A stretch of DNA of 64,000 nucleotides from Marinobacter lipolyticus SM19 (GTDB lineage: Bacteria > Pseudomonadota > Gammaproteobacteria > Pseudomonadales > Oleiphilaceae), in assembly GCF_000397065.2 (NCBI RefSeq), contig NZ_KE007306.1, positions 416,448 to 480,447 of the forward strand, given 5' to 3'. The notes beneath the pieces are model-generated. The model did not search any database, was not told where the DNA came from, and was given only the letters and a program-made list of their open reading frames with translations. The position numbers and the translations under genes were made by a program. Positions 37,405-45,964 of this stretch are shown one piece after another. Numbering within the stretch: the stretch's first letter is position 1; the number at the start of each line of letters is the position of its first letter.

Positions 37405-38382
37405 CTAGCCGACCTTAAGCACCACCTTCCCGGTAGCGCGCCGCTCAGTCAGGGCACCCAGAGCTTTCGCGTAGTCCTCGAATTCGAACACTTCGCTGAT
37501 CTTCGGATCGATCTTGCCCTCGGCGTAGAGCTTCATCAGCTCCATCATGTTCTGGGCGCTGGCCTCCGGTTCGCGCTGGGTGAAGCTACCCCAGAATACG
37601 CCGACCACGGAACAGCCCTTCAGCAGTGTCAGGTTAGCGGGAATCTTGGGGATATCGCCGGCGGCGAAGCCGATGATCAGGTGGCGGCCGTTCCAGGCCA
37701 TGGCGCGCAGGGCCTGTTCAGTGAAGTCCCCGCCGACCGGATCGTAGATGACATCCACACCTTTGCTCTTGGTCAGCTTCTTCACCGCCTCTTTCAGCGG
37801 CTCTTCGGTGTAATTGATCAGTTCATCTGCACCGGCTGCTTTCGCCACCGCCAGCTTCTCGGCGGAACTGGCTGCGGCAATAACGTGGGCGCCCATGGCT
37901 TTGCCCAGCTCCACAGTCGCCAGGCCAACACCGCCACTGGCACCCAGTACCAGCAGGGTTTCGCCCGGCTGCAGATTAGCGCGTTGCTTCAGTGCATAGT
38001 AAGAGGTGCCATAGACCATGGAAAAAGCCGCGGCCTTTTCGTCGGGCATGGCATCAGGTACCGGCAGCAGGTTCTGTTCCGGCGCCACGATTTCCTCAGC
38101 GAAGGCACCGTATCCGGTCAGGCCGGCGACCCGGTCGCCCGGTTTGAAGCGGGTAACTTTTTCACCCACCTCAAGTACTTCACCGGCCATTTCACCGCCA
38201 GGTGAAAATGGCAGGGACGGCTTCAACTGGTACTTGTTTTCAATGATAAGGGTATCGGGGAAGTTCAGACCCGCCGCCTTCACGCGGATTTTTACACCGT
38301 GACCTTTGACCTCGGGACTCGCAACATCTTCTATCACCAGCTTCTCGGCCGGGCCGTATTCTTTACAGAGGATGGCTTTCAT
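37405..38382 (-). CDS. NADPH:quinone oxidoreductase family protein (MDR superfamily)
   Basis: 325 residues, zeta-crystallin/quinone reductase type without the zinc-binding cysteines of alcohol dehydrogenases. It has an N-terminal GroES-like domain and a Rossmann motif GASGGVGLATVELGKAMGA near 145-163. It probably reduces quinones or enones with NADPH. ATG 38382 has GGAG 8 nt upstream. It converges on the atu operon with the repeat-rich gap between. A link with terpene enone detoxification is possible but is only inference. Confidence 0.88.
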   Translation of the reverse strand: MKAILCKEYGPAEKLVIEDVASPEVKGHGVKIRVKAAGLNFPDTLIIENKYQLKPSLPFSPGGEMAGEVLEVGEKVTRFKPGDRVAGLTGYGAFAEEIVAPEQNLLPVPDAMPDEKAAAFSMVYGTSYYALKQRANLQPGETLLVLGASGGVGLATVELGKAMGAHVIAAASSAEKLAVAKAAGADELINYTEEPLKEAVKKLTKSKGVDVIYDPVGGDFTEQALRAMAWNGRHLIIGFAAGDIPKIPANLTLLKGCSVVGVFWGSFTQREPEASAQNMMELMKLYAEGKIDPKISEVFEFEDYAKALGALTERRATGKVVLKVG

Positions 38383-38515
38383 TCTGAGACTCCATTGTTT
38401 TTGGGAAAACGTAAGTGCCGTTTTTGATTCCCATCAAGCTAAACAGAGTCACTCCATGAAGCAAATAAAGATATCTTATCCAGCCGCATTAGGCTGGCTT
38501 ATGACCCTGAGCTCA

Positions 38516-39085
38516 TCAGAGCAGGGTTCCGGCGTAGGCGAGTGCACCAATCAAACCGATAGCAGCAATCACCAAACCGAACGTGATGCCTTTCGAGAAG
38601 AATCCTGGCTGGCTCGCTGCAACATTGTGATCCGCATTATGGTTCACCAGCTTATGATCGTGGCTGGAACTGCGGATAAGATCGATCATCTCCTCACACT
38701 GTTCCGCGGAGAACTGCACAGGATTGAACGTTTCAAGACCGTGCTTGCTGAGTAGCCTGCGGACGTCGCTTGAAGCCGGTACATACTTCATAGACAAATT
38801 GCTGAAGGTGCGCCGCGTCACCGGCGCTTCAATCAGCGTCCTGACATTACGATGGCGTCCATCCGCAATGATGCGTTTGAAGGTGCTTCGTACAGCCTCT
38901 TCCTCACCTTCCAGATACTGGAAGAAATGACCGTCACCGTAGTACAGGCCACCGACAATTTCGCGCCGGGCGTTGTTCTTGCGCGACGTCATCAGAATTC
39001 TGGCGACATGGGGTTCAACACCCTGCTCTGCCGGTTTGGCTTCAAAGGTCGCTTCACTGGCATACGCAAGGCGAATCAGGGCCAT
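38516..39085 (-). CDS. BLUF-domain blue-light receptor with C-terminal membrane anchor
   Basis: 189 residues from ATG 39085 (GGAG 8 nt upstream). The BLUF domain (about 1-100) keeps the flavin-switch residues Y8 (RLAYAS), N37/N38, Q56 (FFQYLEG) and M99. The position of the conserved tryptophan near the flavin is L97 (FSNLSM). The Tyr-to-Gln spacing is 48 residues rather than the common 42, because of an insertion around 14-20. A linker (101-160) leads to a single C-terminal membrane helix (about 166-187). No output enzyme domain is present, so signalling is probably by protein contact at the membrane. Confidence 0.85.
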   Translation of the reverse strand: MALIRLAYASEATFEAKPAEQGVEPHVARILMTSRKNNARREIVGGLYYGDGHFFQYLEGEEEAVRSTFKRIIADGRHRNVRTLIEAPVTRRTFSNLSMKYVPASSDVRRLLSKHGLETFNPVQFSAEQCEEMIDLIRSSSHDHKLVNHNADHNVAASQPGFFSKGITFGLVIAAIGLIGALAYAGTLL

Positions 39086-39260
39086 GAAAGAATCTCCATA
39101 CAATGAATGGACAGATAGTGTGCAACGAATACGTTTCCTATCCCGCTTACAGATCACTTCACAGCCCGCCACGGGGGTGAATCCAGGCCCGTTTTAGGCT
39201 ATCCTTCGCGCACTCAAACCCGGCTGGTTCGCCGCTGTTTCCTGTCTTTCACGGTCCGTT

Positions 39261-39872
39261 ATGTTCGATATCATCTATTTTCTTGAAATGATTGGCGTTG
39301 TTGCGTTCGCCATTTCAGGAATGATTGTTGCGCGATCCAAAAATATGGATCCCGTGGGTGTGTTTACCATTGGTTTCATCACGGCACTGGGCGGCGGAAC
39401 CCTGCGGGACCTGATGATGGACAACCATCCGCTGTACTGGATCAAGCACCAGGAGCAGCCCATTCTCATTCTCGCCATCGCCATTGTGTTCAGTTACTGG
39501 CGTCGGGCGGAAAGAATCCGTGAATCACGAATTGTATTTCCCGATGCCATTGGCCTGGGCATTTTCTCCATTCTCGGCGCTCAGCTTGCGCTGGACCTTG
39601 GGCATTCGTGGTTTATTGCATCCCTGCTCGGCGTAATGACCGGCACCTTCGGCGGCGCCCTGCGGGATACCCTGTGTAACGAGGTACCGTTCATTTTCCG
39701 CAAGGACCAGATCTACGCCTCTATTTCATTCGCCGGTTGTTGGCTTTATTTTGTGTGCCAATGGACCATGGAGAGCGAAACCATGGCTCTGAGTGTAGGC
39801 CTGTTATTTATCGTTCTTGTGCGAATGCTGGCTGTCCGGTTTGATATCAGGTTGCAGCGGGATCCTCACTAG
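39261..39872 (+). CDS. Trimeric intracellular cation (TRIC) channel family protein
   Basis: 203 residues, about seven membrane helices in two pseudo-repeats of the UPF0126/YadS type: GMIVARSKNMDPVGVFTIGFITALGGGTLRDLM and GVMTGTFGGALRDTLCNEVPFIF. The GGG-T-RD and GG-RD glycine kinks are the family hallmark. Prokaryotic TRIC proteins form K+-permeable trimeric channels; the physiological role here is unknown. It is divergent from the BLUF gene. Confidence 0.88.
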   Translation: MFDIIYFLEMIGVVAFAISGMIVARSKNMDPVGVFTIGFITALGGGTLRDLMMDNHPLYWIKHQEQPILILAIAIVFSYWRRAERIRESRIVFPDAIGLGIFSILGAQLALDLGHSWFIASLLGVMTGTFGGALRDTLCNEVPFIFRKDQIYASISFAGCWLYFVCQWTMESETMALSVGLLFIVLVRMLAVRFDIRLQRDPH

Positions 39873-40019
39873 GGGCAATCCGTAACATTGAATCACCGAT
39901 CATCCCTTGGCCTGACGTCCCTCAGTCGGTAAGATTGCCGTTTTTTCACACAATCCCGGTTTATCGACGCTTTTCAACCCCGAAACCCTACCCAGAACTC
40001 AGTGAGGCAGTCCCCCGTC

Positions 40020-41318
40020 ATGCTTGAGCGACTATTCCAGTTAAAGGCCCATGGCACCGATGTTCGTAAAGAGTTGGTGGCCGGCATTACCACCTTCCTG
40101 ACCATGGCTTACATCATTGTGGTCAATCCCAGCATCCTGTCCTCCACCGGTATGGATTTTGGCGCGGTGTTCGTCGCCACGTGTCTGGCGGCAGTCATCG
40201 GCACGCTTATTATGGGGCTGTGGGCCAACTACCCCATCGCCCTGGCTCCGGGCATGGGGCTGAATGCGTTTTTCTCGTTCACCGTGGTCGGCAGCATGGG
40301 TTACAGCTGGCAGGTGGCCCTGGGGGCGGTCTTCCTGTCCGGCTTTCTGTTCTTTCTGCTCAGTATTTTCAGGGTGCGGGAATGGATTATTAACAGTATC
40401 CCGATGTCACTGCGGTTCGGTATCTCCGCAGGTATCGGCTTTTTCCTGGCCCTGATCGCCCTCAAGAATGCCGGCATTGTTGTGGATCATCCCGCCACTC
40501 TGGTCGGCCTGGGCGAACTGAAGGGTGCCGAGAGTCTCCTGTTCTTCGGCGGCTTCTTGTTGATCTGCGCCCTGTCATTCCGGCAGGTCACCGGCGCCGT
40601 CATGATCGGGATCATTGCGGTTACCGGCGCTGCCATGGCCCTGGGGATGGTGGAATATAAGGGCTTTATATCGGCACCACCGAGCCTCGCCCCGACCTTT
40701 ATGCAATTGGATCTCGTTGGTGCACTGAACGTCGGCATGATCAGCGTGGTATTTGCGTTCCTGTTTGTTGATCTGTTCGATACATCCGGCACCCTGATCG
40801 GTGCGGCACAGCGCGGTGGCCTGCTGGACAAGGATGGCAAGCTCCCGCGCCTGGGCCGGGCGCTGATGTCAGACTCGGTAGCCACCATGTCGGGCGCGGC
40901 GCTGGGTACCTCCACGACGACCAGCTACATTGAGTCCACAGCGGGGATTTCCGCGGGCGGCCGGACCGGGCTGACAGCCGTGGTCGTTGCCGCCCTGTTC
41001 CTTGCCTGCCTGCTGCTCTCTCCCATCGCCAGCATTATCCCGCCCTATGCAACGGCGCCCGCGCTGCTCTACGTCGCGGTGCTTATGACCAGTGGCCTCA
41101 AACTGATCGACTGGGATGACATCACCGAAGCCGCTCCGGCGGTCGTTACAGCCCTGATGATGCCGCTGACGTTTTCCATTGCAAACGGTATCGCACTGGG
41201 CTTTATCACCTACGCTATTCTTAAAGCATTGAGTGGCCGCTGGCCCGACCTTAACGCCAGCGTTGTCATTATTGCCGTTGTCTTTATCCTGAAATTCATC
41301 TTCCTGGACGTGGCCTGA
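40020..41318 (+). CDS. NCS2 family purine (hypoxanthine/guanine/adenine) permease
   Basis: 432 residues from ATG 40020 (MLERLFQLKAHGTDVRKELVAG); a GTG six codons earlier is in frame but atypical. The AzgA-like pattern is clear: AGITTFLTMAYIIVVNPSIL, NYPIALAPGMGLNAFFSF and GTSTTTSYIESTAGISAGGRTG. It imports purine bases with protons. The apt gene starts 31 nt downstream, forming a salvage pair: uptake of the base, then phosphoribosylation. Confidence 0.93.
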   Translation: MLERLFQLKAHGTDVRKELVAGITTFLTMAYIIVVNPSILSSTGMDFGAVFVATCLAAVIGTLIMGLWANYPIALAPGMGLNAFFSFTVVGSMGYSWQVALGAVFLSGFLFFLLSIFRVREWIINSIPMSLRFGISAGIGFFLALIALKNAGIVVDHPATLVGLGELKGAESLLFFGGFLLICALSFRQVTGAVMIGIIAVTGAAMALGMVEYKGFISAPPSLAPTFMQLDLVGALNVGMISVVFAFLFVDLFDTSGTLIGAAQRGGLLDKDGKLPRLGRALMSDSVATMSGAALGTSTTTSYIESTAGISAGGRTGLTAVVVAALFLACLLLSPIASIIPPYATAPALLYVAVLMTSGLKLIDWDDITEAAPAVVTALMMPLTFSIANGIALGFITYAILKALSGRWPDLNASVVIIAVVFILKFIFLDVA

Positions 41319-41348
41319 GCCACATCCTGATTGATCACCGGAACAGTT

Positions 41349-41891
41349 ATGGACTACTTCTCAGAGAGCATCAAAAGCACCATTCGCACGGTACCAGACT
41401 GGCCACAGCCAGGTGTTGCTTTCCGTGACATCACCACCGTGCTTCAGGACAAGACGGCCTTTCGTAAGTTAATTGATGCCTTTGTGCACCGTTACCACGG
41501 TAAGGAGATTGATGCTGTCGCCGCCGTGGATGCCCGCGGTTTTATCATTGGTTCGGCTCTGGCCTATGAACTGAACGCATCATTGGTGCTGGTACGCAAG
41601 AAAGGCAAACTTCCGTTCGACACCCTGGTGGAAGATTACGAACTGGAGTACGGCACCGCCTCGGTGGAACTGCACAAGGATGCCTTCAAGCCCGGTGACA
41701 ATGTTGTTCTGGTCGATGACCTGATTGCCACCGGCGGAACCATGCTGGCCGCCACACGACTGATCCGTCGTATCGGGGCTGACATCGTGGAAGTGGCAGC
41801 CATGATCGACCTGCCGGATCTCGGCGGCTCACGGAAGCTGCGGGAAGAAGGGTTACAGGTTTATACTGTTTGTTCATTCGAAGGCGATTAG
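41349..41891 (+). CDS. apt: Adenine phosphoribosyltransferase
   Basis: 180 residues from ATG 41349 ([19 protein letters not shown]). The family markers are [24 protein letters not shown] and the PRPP loop [17 protein letters not shown] near 119-135. It converts adenine and PRPP to AMP. It is probably co-transcribed with the purine permease upstream and followed at 23 nt by the FAH-family gene. Confidence 0.95.
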   Translation: MDYFSESIKSTIRTVPDWPQPGVAFRDITTVLQDKTAFRKLIDAFVHRYHGKEIDAVAAVDARGFIIGSALAYELNASLVLVRKKGKLPFDTLVEDYELEYGTASVELHKDAFKPGDNVVLVDDLIATGGTMLAATRLIRRIGADIVEVAAMIDLPDLGGSRKLREEGLQVYTVCSFEGD

Positions 41892-41913
41892 CACAAACCA
41901 TCAGGAGGCGGCC

Positions 41914-42576
41914 ATGCCCGATTATCAGCACCACTGGAAGGACGGCACCCCCGTTCATTTGCCACTGGGAAAGATTGTCTGTATCGGCCGCAACTATGCG
42001 GAGCACGCCAGGGAGCTCAACAATCCGGTACCCGATGAACCGCTGCTGTTTATCAAACCTTCCACTTCAGCGGTTCATATTACCCGCCCCCTGGACTTCC
42101 CCCGTGACCGGGGTGATGTTCATTTCGAGACGGAACTGGCGGTTCTCATTGGACGCCCCATCACCAACGCTTCCGCCATTGAAGCGGAGGCTGCCATCCT
42201 GGGCTATGGCCTGGCACTGGACCTTACCCTGCGGGACGTTCAAAGCCTGTTGAAAGAAAAACGACAGCCCTGGGAAAGGGCCAAAGCGTTTGACGGTGCC
42301 TGCCCGTTGTCGCCTTTCGTCGCCGCAGACAAGCTCAGGAAGGACCACCTCACCTTTACCCTCGACATCGACGGCAAGCGTCAGCAAACCGGCGATACCC
42401 GCGATATGCTCAACCCGATCATTCCACTGATTGCCCATATGAGCAGTCAGTTCACGCTGATGCCGGGAGACGTGGTGCTGACGGGCACCCCCAGTGGCGT
42501 CGGCGCCCTGGCATCCGGGCAGATCCTGTCCCTGGAACTGGAAGACGTCCTGTTTGTCGAAACCCGGGTCATTTAG
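41914..42576 (+). CDS. Fumarylacetoacetate hydrolase (FAH) family protein
   Basis: 220 residues. The FAH fold is shown by KIVCIGRNYAEHA, then PLLFIKPSTS, the metal-binding acidic positions in FETELAVLIG, and GDVVLTGTPSGVGAL. Length and pattern fit the YcgM/FAHD1-like acylpyruvase or oxaloacetate decarboxylase branch. The exact substrate is not determinable. A strong AGGAGG site lies 7 nt before the ATG. Confidence 0.9.
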   Translation: MPDYQHHWKDGTPVHLPLGKIVCIGRNYAEHARELNNPVPDEPLLFIKPSTSAVHITRPLDFPRDRGDVHFETELAVLIGRPITNASAIEAEAAILGYGLALDLTLRDVQSLLKEKRQPWERAKAFDGACPLSPFVAADKLRKDHLTFTLDIDGKRQQTGDTRDMLNPIIPLIAHMSSQFTLMPGDVVLTGTPSGVGALASGQILSLELEDVLFVETRVI

Positions 42577-42624
42577 CGTAAGATAGGGTCCAAACCTTTC
42601 TGCCGCTCAGGACGTATTCAGTAC

Positions 42625-43935
42625 ATGGCTAAAAAACCGGTGACCTCCCGCAGTGGACGCTTCTTCAAGCTCGCAGGCATGACCGCCTCCGTGGCAGGGC
42701 AATATGCCGGGCAGAGAGCCCGCCGCCTGTTCGGCACCGAGAACGACGAAGGTGCTCAAAGTGAAAGCTACACCCGCATGGCCGGTCAGATCGCCGATAC
42801 TCTGGGCGAACTGAAAGGAGCGGTCATGAAAGTGGGTCAAATTGCGTCCCAGACCCAGGATTTCCTGCCCAAAGAGTTCTCCGAGGCCCTGGAGAAGCTA
42901 CAGAAAGAAGCACCGCCGATGCCGTTCGAGGTGATTGTCGCGCAGGTGGAGTCCGAACTCGGAAAGCCGGTACCTGAGCTGTTTGAATACTTGCAGGAGA
43001 CGCCCTACGCCGCCGCCTCTATCGGGCAGGTCCATCGGGCACGCTTGCACGATGGCACCGATGTGATCGTCAAAGTCCAGTACCCCGGTGTGGATGAATC
43101 CTGTGACTCGGATCTGAAACAACTGCGCCTTGCTCTGAAACTCGGTGGTCTGCTGAAGATGCCCAAGGAAACCGTTGACCAGCTGTTCGGCGAGATCCGG
43201 GTGCGTCTCAAGGAAGAGCTGGATTACGAAAACGAAGCCCGCAACCTGAAGATGTTCCGGGAGTTCCATGCGGAGGATCCCTGGGTCATCATCCCCACCG
43301 TCATCGACAGCCATTCCTCCCGGCGGGTACTCACCCTGGAACTGGTGGAAGGCGACCATGTCAGCCAGGTTACACCGGCCCGCTATGATCAGGACACCAT
43401 CAATCTGATCGGCCACCGCATTCTCACCACCATGGCTGACCAACTGTTCCGTTTCCAGTGCATCCATGGCGACCCCCATGCGGGCAATTTTGCCTACCGG
43501 CCCGACGGTTCGGTGATCATGTACGACTTCGGCTGTGTGAAGAAACTGAAACCGGAGATAGTAGAAGCCTATCGTAAGGTTCTGATTGCCGCCCTGGACG
43601 AAGACTACCAGGCCCTGGACCGTCACCTGATCGATCTGGGAGCACGGGTGGGAAGCCAACCCGCCGTGGATGAAGCCTATTACGCCATGTGGCGGGATAT
43701 CCTGATTGTGCCCTTTGACCAGGACGAACCTTACGACTTCGCCGAATCCGAGCTACACAAGCACGTCGCAGCCAAGACCAGTACGGTCTTCAAATACCTG
43801 GACTACTTCAAGCCGCCGGTGGAGAGCATCTTTATTGACCGGATGATTGCTGGGCATTACTGGATGCTAAAGCGGTTGGGGGTTCAGGCTGCTTTTAGAA
43901 GTGAACTGGAGAAATATCTCAAGGCCGTGGAGTGA
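42625..43935 (+). CDS. ABC1/UbiB family atypical kinase-like protein
   Basis: 436 residues. The UbiB-family KxGQ motif (MKVGQIASQ, near 72-80), the alanine-rich loop AAASIGQVHRA, IVKVQYPGV with the ATP-contact lysine, and IHGDPHAGNF and MYDFGCV as catalytic loop and metal motif are all present. These proteins are ATPases linked to quinone synthesis or lipid handling. No membrane helices are evident. The 3' end overlaps the sirtuin remnant on the other strand by 52 nt. Confidence 0.9.
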   Translation: MAKKPVTSRSGRFFKLAGMTASVAGQYAGQRARRLFGTENDEGAQSESYTRMAGQIADTLGELKGAVMKVGQIASQTQDFLPKEFSEALEKLQKEAPPMPFEVIVAQVESELGKPVPELFEYLQETPYAAASIGQVHRARLHDGTDVIVKVQYPGVDESCDSDLKQLRLALKLGGLLKMPKETVDQLFGEIRVRLKEELDYENEARNLKMFREFHAEDPWVIIPTVIDSHSSRRVLTLELVEGDHVSQVTPARYDQDTINLIGHRILTTMADQLFRFQCIHGDPHAGNFAYRPDGSVIMYDFGCVKKLKPEIVEAYRKVLIAALDEDYQALDRHLIDLGARVGSQPAVDEAYYAMWRDILIVPFDQDEPYDFAESELHKHVAAKTSTVFKYLDYFKPPVESIFIDRMIAGHYWMLKRLGVQAAFRSELEKYLKAVE

Positions 43936-44372
43936 GTGCTGTTGTGGGGCCGGAGCTGGGCGCCGTGGTCGCAGGTATCACCCGGGGCGATGTCCCGGTA
44001 ACCGATGTCATACACCAGTTCCGGAAAGCGGGAACTGCGGGCTTTGGTCAGTTCACCGTGCAGGTGAATCACGTTGGAGGAACCGCCGCGTTCGTGAAGG
44101 TCGTCCACATTCTGGGTGACAATCGTGACGCGATACCTTTTTTCCAGCTCACCCAGCAGGCGGTGAGCCTGACTGGGTCGGGCGGTCTGAAGCTGGCGTC
44201 GGCGATCGTTGTAGAACCGCAGCACCAGTTCCTGGTTGCGCTCAAAGGCTTCCGGGGTGGCCACATCGTACACACTGTGCTGCTCCCACAGCCCGCCGTT
44301 GTCACGGAAGGTGGAGAGTCCGCTTTCGGCGCTGATACCAGCGCCTGTCAGTACGACGATGTGATCCTGCAT
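43884..44372 (-). pseudogene. Truncated SIR2 (CobB-type) NAD-dependent deacylase
   Basis: 162 residues. The first 140 are a good sirtuin: VVLTGAGISAESGLSTFR, TQNVDDLHERGG and the catalytic histidine in VIHLHGEL. After GAQLRPH the expected continuation (VVWFGEAVP and the C-terminal Rossmann strands, roughly 90 residues) is missing. Instead the frame runs into the antisense of the ubiB-like 3' end and stops. It also overlaps the preceding flavoprotein stop by 1 nt. It is most simply a 3' deletion that fused the gene to the neighbour's end. Confidence 0.8.
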
Positions 44373-45775
44373 CAGTCGAATATCTTGCCCGGGTTGATGA
44401 TGCCGTTGGGGTCGAAAACCTGCTTGATCCCCTTCAGGTAGGCGATCTCCGCTTCACTGCGGGTGTAATGCAGATAAGGCTTCTTGGTCATGCCAACGCC
44501 GTGTTCCGCGGAGACGCTGCCCTGGTAACGCTCAACAATCTCGAACACCCACTTGTTGACCTGCTGGCACTTCTCGAAGAAATCCTCTTTCGCCATATCT
44601 TCCGGCTTGAGGATGTTCAGGTGCAGGTTGCCGTCTCCGATATGGCCGAACCAGATGATCTCGAAGTCCGGGTAATGCTCGTTCACCACGGCGTCAATTT
44701 CCTGCAGGAAGCCAGGCACCTTGGACACCACCACGGAAATATCGTTCTTGTAGGGCGTACGCGGCGCGATGGATTCGGAGATCCGCTCCCTCAGCTGCCA
44801 CAGATTGTTGGCCTGGGTTTCGCTCTGGCTGATCACGCCGTCCAGTACCCAGCCGTTCTCCACGCACTGCTCAAACAGGGTCATGGCGTCTTCCATTACC
44901 TGATCGGATACCGCTTCGAATTCCAGCAACGCGTAATACGGAGCCTCGGTTTCGAACGGCGCCTGCACCTGGCCGTGGGCCAGCACGTGCCCCATGGCCT
45001 CGTGTGAGAAAAACTCGTAGGCGGTCAGGTCGATCTGCTTCTGGAACGTCTGCAGCACATCCATGGTGTTGGTCAGGTCATTGAGACCCAGCACCAGTAC
45101 GGTCAGGTTGTCCGGTTTGCGGGACAGCTTCATGGTCGCTTCGGTGATAAAGCCCAGCGTGCCTTCGGCACCGATAAACAGATGCCGCAGATCATAACCG
45201 GTGTTGTTCTTTTCCAGGTCCTTGTTCAGGTCCAGAATATCGCCCTTGCCGGTTACGACCTTGAGGCCGGCTACCCAGTCACGGCTCATGCCGTAGCGAA
45301 TCACCTTGATCCCGCCGGCATTGGTGGACAGGTTGCCCCCCAGCTGGCTGGAGCCGGCAGAGGCGAAGTCCACCGGGTAATACAGGCCATTTTCTTCTGC
45401 GAATGTCTGCAACTGCTCGGTCACCACACCCGCCTGACAACGCACGGTGCGGTCACTGGCACTGAAATCCAGAATCTGGTTCATGTTATCGAACGCCACC
45501 ACCACTTCACCGTTGGCGGCAACTGCGCCCGCGCTCAGGCCGGTACGACCACCGGAGGGCACCAGTGCCACCTGGTTCTCATTGGCGAACTTCACCAGTG
45601 CCTGCACCTGCTCCGTTGTCTTCGGCAGCACAATGGCCAGCGGCTTCGGGGGATAAATCTTGGTCCAGTCCTTGCCGTAGTTTTCCAGGTCTGCCGGATC
45701 GGTCAGCACTTTACCGGGGGCATCCCCTGCGGCAATCAGCTCTCTCAGCGAAGCGATAATCTGTTCGGAATTCAT
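44372..45775 (-). CDS. FAD-linked oxidoreductase, D-2-hydroxyglutarate dehydrogenase-like
   Basis: 467 residues from ATG 45775 (MNSEQIIASLRELIAAG). The FAD-binding type 4 domain is marked by LVPSGGRTGLSAGAV and GGNLSTNAGGIKVIRYG. The C-terminal FAD oxidase domain has HIGDGNLHLNIL and SAEHGVGMTKK. The family includes D-lactate, glycolate and D-2-hydroxyglutarate dehydrogenases. It is divergent from serA, 189 nt away. SerA can form D-2-hydroxyglutarate and a D-2-hydroxyglutarate dehydrogenase recycles it, so that activity is the best inference. Confidence 0.82.
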   Translation of the reverse strand: MNSEQIIASLRELIAAGDAPGKVLTDPADLENYGKDWTKIYPPKPLAIVLPKTTEQVQALVKFANENQVALVPSGGRTGLSAGAVAANGEVVVAFDNMNQILDFSASDRTVRCQAGVVTEQLQTFAEENGLYYPVDFASAGSSQLGGNLSTNAGGIKVIRYGMSRDWVAGLKVVTGKGDILDLNKDLEKNNTGYDLRHLFIGAEGTLGFITEATMKLSRKPDNLTVLVLGLNDLTNTMDVLQTFQKQIDLTAYEFFSHEAMGHVLAHGQVQAPFETEAPYYALLEFEAVSDQVMEDAMTLFEQCVENGWVLDGVISQSETQANNLWQLRERISESIAPRTPYKNDISVVVSKVPGFLQEIDAVVNEHYPDFEIIWFGHIGDGNLHLNILKPEDMAKEDFFEKCQQVNKWVFEIVERYQGSVSAEHGVGMTKKPYLHYTRSEAEIAYLKGIKQVFDPNGIINPGKIFD

Positions 45776-45964
45776 GAAGCTATCAGTCTCGTAAGGGTTG
45801 GACGGCGGGCCTGCATTCAGCGAATCACGGGGCAATTGATTCAGGCAATCCGACGCGCTGTGAAAATCTGCGTTTATGGTATCATACCGCCCCTGTTCTG
45901 TGAGCCAGCCCGACGATCCTGGCTCCAGGTCATTTCACGTGACGAAAGGTTCGGAAGCAAGCCC

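Noticed and set aside
45182..45964. Upstream extension of the serA frame
   Set aside because: It is antisense to the flavoprotein gene; SerA length and N terminus fit the ATG at 45965.
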